From positions 1 through 9,856 of the forward strand of contig JAEXGP010000397.1 in NCBI GenBank assembly GCA_023450775.1: a stretch of DNA of 9,856 bases, read 5' to 3'. The notes below the pieces were generated by a model that was not told the DNA's origin, made no database searches, and worked only from the letters and a program-made list of their open reading frames with translations. The DNA is from Actinomycetes bacterium. GTDB taxonomy: Bacteria > Actinomycetota > Acidimicrobiia > Acidimicrobiales > Microtrichaceae. The position numbers and the translations under genes were made by a program. Below are positions 6,015 through 9,856 of this stretch, one piece after another (positions within the stretch are counted from its first letter, which is position 1; each line of letters starts with the position of its first letter).

Positions 6015-7619
6015 GGCGCCGTGCTGGCCAGCGAGGCCGCCTCCACCTCGTCGTTCCCGCTGCTCGCGGTGATGATCCTGCTGCCGTTCGCCGGCGCGGC
6101 CCTGATCGGCCTCGTCCCGCGCAACCGCCAGGAGTTCTTCCGCCCGATCGCGCTGCTCACGAGCGCCGCCACCGGGGCGCTGTCGATCTACCTGCTGACG
6201 CAGTTCGACCGCGACGCCGCCGGGTTCCAGTTCACGATCGACCACGCCTGGATCTCGGACCTGGGCGTGCGGCTGCACTTCGGCGTCGACGGCATCAGCC
6301 TCTTCCTGCTGGTGCTGACCGGCGTGATCTTCCCGATCGCCATCCTGGGCGCCAAGCCCCACGGCGACGAGAAGGCGTACTACGCCTGGATGCTCGTGCT
6401 CATGGCCGGCTCCATGGGCGTGTTCTGCGCTCTCGACCTGCTGGTCTTCTTCATCTTCTTCGAGGTCGTGCTCGTCCCGATGTACTTCCTCATCGGGCTG
6501 TGGGGCTACGGCGAGCGCGTCTACGCCGCCACCAAGTTCTTCCTGTACACGATGTTCGGCTCGGCCTTCATGCTCGTCGGCATGATCGCCCTGGCGGTGC
6601 TGCACCAGCGCGAGACCGGCGGTGCGCTCACGTTCGACCTCGTCACGCTCGCCACGGACCAGGCGGTGTCGACCACGGCCGCCCGGTGGATCTTCGTGGC
6701 GTTCGCGATCGCCTTCGCGGTGAAGGTGCCCCTCGTGCCGCTGCACACCTGGCTGCCCGACGCCCACACCCAGGCGCCCACCGCGGGCTCGGTCATCCTC
6801 GCCGCGGTCATGCTGAAGCTCGGCACGTACGGCTACCTGCGCTTCGGCCTGTACCTGCTGCCCGAGGCTGCTGCCTGGGCCGCGCCGGTGATGCTCACCC
6901 TCGGGGTGATCGGCATCACCTACGGCGCCATCGCCGCGACGATGCAGAAGGACCTCAAGCGCCTGGTCGCGTACTCGTCGATCGCGCACCTGGGCTTCAT
7001 CGTCCTCGGCACGTTCTCGCTCACCACCCAGGGCATCACCGGTGGCCTGCTGGTGATGGTCAACCACGGCATCACCACCGGCGCGCTCTTCCTGCTGGTC
7101 GGCATGATCTACGAGCGCCGCCACACCCGGCTCATCAGCGAGCTGTCCGGCCTGCAGAAGGCCGCCCCCGTGCTGGCCGGCGTGTTCACCGTCGTGATGC
7201 TCGCCTCCGTGGGCCTGCCGGGCCTGAACGGGTTCCCGGGCGAGCTGCTGTCGCTCCTCGGTGCGTTCAAGGGCGCCCGTTGGTGGGGCGTCGTCGCCGT
7301 CACCGGCGTGATCCTGGCCGCGCTGTACCTGCTCTGGGCCTACCAGCGGGTCTTCCACGGACCGGCCACCGGCGAGAACGCCACCATGCGCGACATGAAG
7401 CTCTCGGAGTTCCTGGTCATGTCGCCGCTGCTGGCCCTGATCGTGTTCCTGGGCCTGTTCCCCGGACCGATGATCGAGACCATGGAGCCCTCGGTGAAGG
7501 CGCTGGTCGCCCACGTGGCGGAGCACTCCGACACCGACCGGGCCGACCAGACCGACGTGGAGAAGCCGGTGGTGAAGGCCGAGGCCGCAGAGGCCACCCA
7601 CGATGAGGAGCACGGCTGA
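6012..7619 (+). CDS. nuoM: NADH-quinone oxidoreductase subunit M
   Basis: This is a 535-residue antiporter-like membrane subunit between NuoL and NuoN, with about 14 helices and one proton channel. Seen: E151 in FFEVVLVPMYFLIGLWG, K238 in AFAVKVPLVPLHTWLPDAH, K269 in AAVMLKLGTYGYLRFGL, and E411 in LNGFPGELLSL. These match E144, K234, K265 and E407 of E. coli NuoM. The start at 6012 is the only candidate nearby: no ATG, GTG or TTG codon lies in frame upstream across the junction. It overlaps the mini-ORF stop as TGATG. The last 45 residues (491-535) form a hydrophilic tail rich in Glu, Ala and Asp with four histidines (501, 505, 530, 534). By the 14-helix fold the tail should be outside the cytoplasmic membrane (inference). 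The stop overlaps the nuoN ATG. Confidence 0.97.
   Translation: MGAVLASEAASTSSFPLLAVMILLPFAGAALIGLVPRNRQEFFRPIALLTSAATGALSIYLLTQFDRDAAGFQFTIDHAWISDLGVRLHFGVDGISLFLLVLTGVIFPIAILGAKPHGDEKAYYAWMLVLMAGSMGVFCALDLLVFFIFFEVVLVPMYFLIGLWGYGERVYAATKFFLYTMFGSAFMLVGMIALAVLHQRETGGALTFDLVTLATDQAVSTTAARWIFVAFAIAFAVKVPLVPLHTWLPDAHTQAPTAGSVILAAVMLKLGTYGYLRFGLYLLPEAAAWAAPVMLTLGVIGITYGAIAATMQKDLKRLVAYSSIAHLGFIVLGTFSLTTQGITGGLLVMVNHGITTGALFLLVGMIYERRHTRLISELSGLQKAAPVLAGVFTVVMLASVGLPGLNGFPGELLSLLGAFKGARWWGVVAVTGVILAALYLLWAYQRVFHGPATGENATMRDMKLSEFLVMSPLLALIVFLGLFPGPMIETMEPSVKALVAHVAEHSDTDRADQTDVEKPVVKAEAAEATHDEEHG
7605..7610 (+). promoter_or_regulatory. Shine-Dalgarno site of nuoN
   Basis: GAGGAG within the last codons of nuoM lies eight bases before the nuoN ATG at 7619. 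It supports that start, which also overlaps the nuoM stop as TGATG. Confidence 0.65.
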
Positions 7620-9151
7620 TGAGCACGCTCGTGACCCTCCTCGCGGCCGAGCCGCAGATCGCCACACCCGACATCGACTGGAAGGCGATCGCGCCGAACC
7701 TCGTCCTGATGCTCGGCGGCATCCTGCTGCTGACCGTCGTCTCGCTGCTCAAGGGAAAGCTCCCCTCGTGGTTCCACGCTGCGTGGACGGTGCTCGTGGC
7801 GATCGGGGCGCTGGTCGCCGTCGTGCTGTTGTGGCGCTGGATCGGCGACACCGGACCCCAGACCGCGATGGGCGGGGCGGTCGGGCTCGACGGCTTCGGG
7901 CTCGCGATCACGGCCAACGTCTGCATCGCGGTGATCTTCGGGGCGCTGCTGCTGCAGGGCTACGTCCGCCGGGAGGGACTCGAGGGTCCCGAGTGGTACG
8001 TGCTCATGCTGCTGTCGGCCTCGGGTGCCGTCACCATGGCGACCGCGGACGACCTGATCGTGCTCTTCATCGGGCTCGAGATCATGTCGGTGGCCGTGTA
8101 CGTGCTGGCCGCCATGCACGCCCGTCGGATCTCCTCCCAGGAGGCCGGCATGAAGTACTTCGTGCTCGGCGCCTTCTCCTCGGCGTTCCTGCTGTACGGC
8201 ATCGCACTGACCTACGGCGCCACCGGTTCCACCAACCTGGCCGCGATCCAGACCTACCTGTCGGAGAACGTGCTCTCGAGCAACGGCCTCCTGCTCGGCG
8301 GCATCGCCTTCATGCTGGTCGGCTTCGGGTTCAAGATCGCTGCGGTGCCGTTCCACTTCTGGACGCCCGACGTGTACCAGGGGTCGCCCTCGCCGGTGGT
8401 GGCGTTCATGGCCACGGCGGTGAAGGCGGCGGCCTTCGCCGCGATGATCCGGGTGTTCGTCGTCGCCCTCGGCCCCACGTACGTCAACGAGTGGCGGCCG
8501 ATGATCTACGCCCTCACGGTGCTGACGCTGGTGGTGGGCTCGCTGTTCGCGATCTCCCAGTCGAACGTCAAGCGCATGCTGGCGTACTCGTCGATCAACC
8601 ACGCCGGCTTCCTGCTGCTCGGCGTGCTGGCGAGCTCGCCCGAGGGCAACTCGGCCACGCTCTTCTACCTGTTCGCCTACACGTTCATGGCGGCCGGCAG
8701 CTTCGCCGTGACCACGGTGGTCGGCCGCACCGGCGACGGCCACCACAGCCTCGACGACTACAAGGGCCTGTCCCGCGTGCGGCCGGGCCTGGCGCTCGTC
8801 TTCGCCGTGCTGCTGCTGTCGCAGGCCGGCGTGCCGCTGACCGTGGGCTTCCTGGCCAAGTTCTACGTGATCGAGGCCGCGCTGCAGAGCGACTTCGCCG
8901 GCGCCGGCGTGCTGTGCGTCATCGCCATGCTCACCGCGGTGATCTCGGCGTTCATGTACCTGCGGATCGTCGCCTCGATGTACTTCTCGGACCCGGTCGA
9001 CGCGGACGCGCCGGCCATCCGCATCCCGGCCACGGCCGGCATCGCACTGGGCCTGGCGGTCCTGGGCGTGATCGTGCTCGGGGTGATCCCGGGGCCGCTG
9101 AGCGACGTGGTCGGCGACGCGACCGCCCAGCTCGTCGCCTACGTGCCCTGA
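7619..9151 (+). CDS. nuoN: NADH-quinone oxidoreductase subunit N
   Basis: This is a 510-residue antiporter-like subunit closest to NuoK in the membrane arm, and the last gene of the canonical nuo order. Seen: E154 in FIGLEIMSVAVYVLAA, K239 in GFGFKIAAVPFHFWTPDVYQ, H246 and the following WTPDVYQGSPSPV, K269 in ATAVKAAAF, and K414 in VGFLAKFYVIEA. These fit E133, K217, K247 and K395 of E. coli NuoN. About 14 hydrophobic helices are visible. The first 25 residues are a short polar extension before helix 1, and the C-terminus ends soon after the last helix (about 471-491) with no long tail, unlike NuoM. The start is supported by GAGGAG eight bases upstream and by TGATG coupling to nuoM. A 112-bp non-nuo gap follows. 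Confidence 0.97.
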   Translation: MSTLVTLLAAEPQIATPDIDWKAIAPNLVLMLGGILLLTVVSLLKGKLPSWFHAAWTVLVAIGALVAVVLLWRWIGDTGPQTAMGGAVGLDGFGLAITANVCIAVIFGALLLQGYVRREGLEGPEWYVLMLLSASGAVTMATADDLIVLFIGLEIMSVAVYVLAAMHARRISSQEAGMKYFVLGAFSSAFLLYGIALTYGATGSTNLAAIQTYLSENVLSSNGLLLGGIAFMLVGFGFKIAAVPFHFWTPDVYQGSPSPVVAFMATAVKAAAFAAMIRVFVVALGPTYVNEWRPMIYALTVLTLVVGSLFAISQSNVKRMLAYSSINHAGFLLLGVLASSPEGNSATLFYLFAYTFMAAGSFAVTTVVGRTGDGHHSLDDYKGLSRVRPGLALVFAVLLLSQAGVPLTVGFLAKFYVIEAALQSDFAGAGVLCVIAMLTAVISAFMYLRIVASMYFSDPVDADAPAIRIPATAGIALGLAVLGVIVLGVIPGPLSDVVGDATAQLVAYVP

Positions 9152-9263
9152 CCTCCGCCCCTCACGATTCTGACCACCGAGAACGTCGCTCTGGCGTGCT
9201 CCAGGTCATGAGAATCCTCTTCGTCGACGGGGACGGGCCGTTCGGACGCACCACACTGGTGGC
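9152..9263. other. Intergenic gap after nuoN
   Basis: This is the only gap of note in the window. I see no T-rich terminator and no clear -35/-10 promoter pair. It holds a weak imperfect hairpin (about 9179-9201, two 3-bp arms around a mismatch), the palindrome CGTCGACG at 9222-9229, and a small stem-loop CACCA-CAC-TGGTG at 9249-9261 directly before the next start. A 19-codon ORF covers its second half. Whether the next gene is read through from nuo or has its own promoter is undecided. Confidence 0.5.
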
Positions 9264-9267
9264 GTGA
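9208..9267 (+). other. 19-codon ORF overlapping the start of the molybdopterin gene
   Basis: ATG at 9208 opens MRILFVDGDGPFGRTTLVA, whose TGA (9265-9267) overlaps the GTG at 9264 in the four-base form GTGA. No homolog is recognised. The ribosome-binding sequence is poor (AGG two bases upstream). It may be a leader that couples translation to the next gene, whose own Shine-Dalgarno is not evident, or it may be chance: a 60-base open frame is common in GC-rich DNA. Confidence 0.25.
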
Positions 9268-9856
9268 CGCCGGCATCCTCCGCACCTCGATGGGCCGGCG
9301 CGCTCGCCGGCGTGGTCGCAGCCGGCGTGGGCATCGGAGTGGGGGAGATCGTCGCGGGCACGTCGGACAAGCTGCGCGGTCCGATCGTCGCCGTGGGCGA
9401 CCGGGTGGTGGACAACGTGCCGGGCCCGATCAAGGACTGGGCCATCTCCACGTTCGGCACCAACGACAAGGCGGTGCTGCTCAGCGGGGTGACGCTGCTG
9501 CTCGTGCTGTTCGCCGCGGTGATCGGGATCGTGGCGGTCCGCCGCTCGGTGCGCCTCGGTCTCGTCGGCGTGGGCGTGTTCACGCTGATCGGCGTGCTGG
9601 CGTCGCTCGGCCGGGGCGGCACGGGCTGGGCCCGGCCGGCGCCGCCGATCATCGCGGGCCTCGTGGCGGGCTGGGCGCTGGTCGCGCTCACGCGCCGGGC
9701 GCGCGAGGCGTGGCCGACGCCCGCCACCGACACGTCCGGATACGGACCGCCTGCGAACGATCGGCCCGCGAGCGACGCCGAACCGGTGCCCGCAACCAGC
9801 ACCGCGACCGCCGTCGTGGCCGAACCGATGGTTGTCCCGGGCGCGGCCACGGACCG
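9264..9856 (+). CDS. Membrane-anchored sulfite-oxidase-like molybdopterin oxidoreductase, N-terminal part (3' truncated)
   Basis: The frame is open from GTG 9264 to the window edge (197 full codons, no stop). Seen: four hydrophobic segments at about 11-31, 69-92, 97-115 and 124-143. Between the first two lies IVAVGDRVVDNVPGPIKDW (41-59) followed by ISTFGTNDKAVLL (61-73), a pattern I recognise from the N-terminal membrane domain of actinobacterial sulfite-oxidase-family molybdopterin proteins. Residues about 150-197 form a Pro/Ala/Thr-rich linker, and the catalytic molybdopterin domain would follow outside the window. The family's substrate is generally not established, so no gene symbol is given. 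The GTG is the only start codon in frame after the stop at 9171-9173 that precedes the first helix; no clear Shine-Dalgarno is seen, and the next GTG (9312) lies within the helix. The linker uses more A/T-ending codons than the nuo genes. The function rests on the membrane domain alone. Confidence 0.75.
   Translation, partial: MTPASSAPRWAGALAGVVAAGVGIGVGEIVAGTSDKLRGPIVAVGDRVVDNVPGPIKDWAISTFGTNDKAVLLSGVTLLLVLFAAVIGIVAVRRSVRLGLVGVGVFTLIGVLASLGRGGTGWARPAPPIIAGLVAGWALVALTRRAREAWPTPATDTSGYGPPANDRPASDAEPVPATSTATAVVAEPMVVPGAATD

Noticed and set aside
3380..6172. A very long open frame (930 codons) on the minus strand, opposite nuoJ-nuoM
   Set aside because: It lies opposite four conserved complex I genes. 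Its product is full of His, Arg, Asp, Glu and Gln in the manner of antisense frames of GC-rich DNA, and it shows no recognisable domain.
9179..9201. Hairpin after nuoN as a rho-independent terminator
   Set aside because: The arms are only three plus three pairs around a mismatch, and no T-tract follows. It does not meet the usual form of an intrinsic terminator.
9252..9257. CACACT as a -10 element for a leaderless molybdopterin-gene transcript
   Set aside because: It matches only two of the key positions of the -10 pattern, and no -35 sequence is visible at the proper distance.
9206..9850. Minus-strand open frame covering the molybdopterin gene
   Set aside because: The plus strand encodes a recognisable four-helix membrane domain here, and the minus-strand product is Thr/Ser/Pro/Ala-rich with no recognised family.

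Overview
The window is GC-rich, densely coding DNA on the + strand. It carries the 3' two-thirds of a respiratory complex I (NADH:quinone oxidoreductase, nuo) operon, followed by the start of a separate membrane-anchored molybdopterin oxidoreductase gene. The gene order nuoG-H-I-J-K-L-M-N, the phrasing of NuoG and NuoI, the strong G/C third-position bias, the GTG starts and the downstream four-helix molybdopterin protein all fit an actinobacterium (Actinomycetota). A deep lineage such as Acidimicrobiia is possible, but that placement is inference.

Layout: 1-999 is the C-terminal part of NuoG, cut at the 5' edge. 999-2228 is nuoH, 2230-2943 nuoI, 2943-3662 nuoJ, 3662-3970 nuoK, 3974-5974 nuoL, 6012-7619 nuoM and 7619-9151 nuoN. 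A 112-bp gap (9152-9263) follows, then 9264-9856 is the N-terminal membrane region of a sulfite-oxidase-like molybdopterin oxidoreductase, cut by the 3' edge. Most nuo junctions overlap as TGATG, so each stop codon shares a base with the next start and the genes are probably translated as a coupled chain. No RNA genes, mobile elements, CRISPR arrays or convincing terminators were seen.

How the genes work together: NuoG and NuoI belong to the peripheral arm that carries electrons through iron-sulfur clusters to the quinone pocket formed partly by NuoH. NuoH, J, K, N, M and L form the membrane arm, with the charged residues of the proton pathways visible in each (Glu38/Glu74 in NuoK; a Glu/Lys set in L, M and N). 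The upstream genes nuoA-F would lie before the window.

The core is an ordinary, apparently intact complex I operon, and I did not find a new system in it. The unusual points are at small scale. A 12-codon mini-ORF bridges nuoL and nuoM, with both ends in a 13-bp direct repeat. A 15-bp in-frame tandem repeat builds a His/Asp-rich tail on NuoI. His/acid-rich segments also occur in NuoL and NuoM. A 19-codon ORF overlaps the start of the molybdopterin gene.
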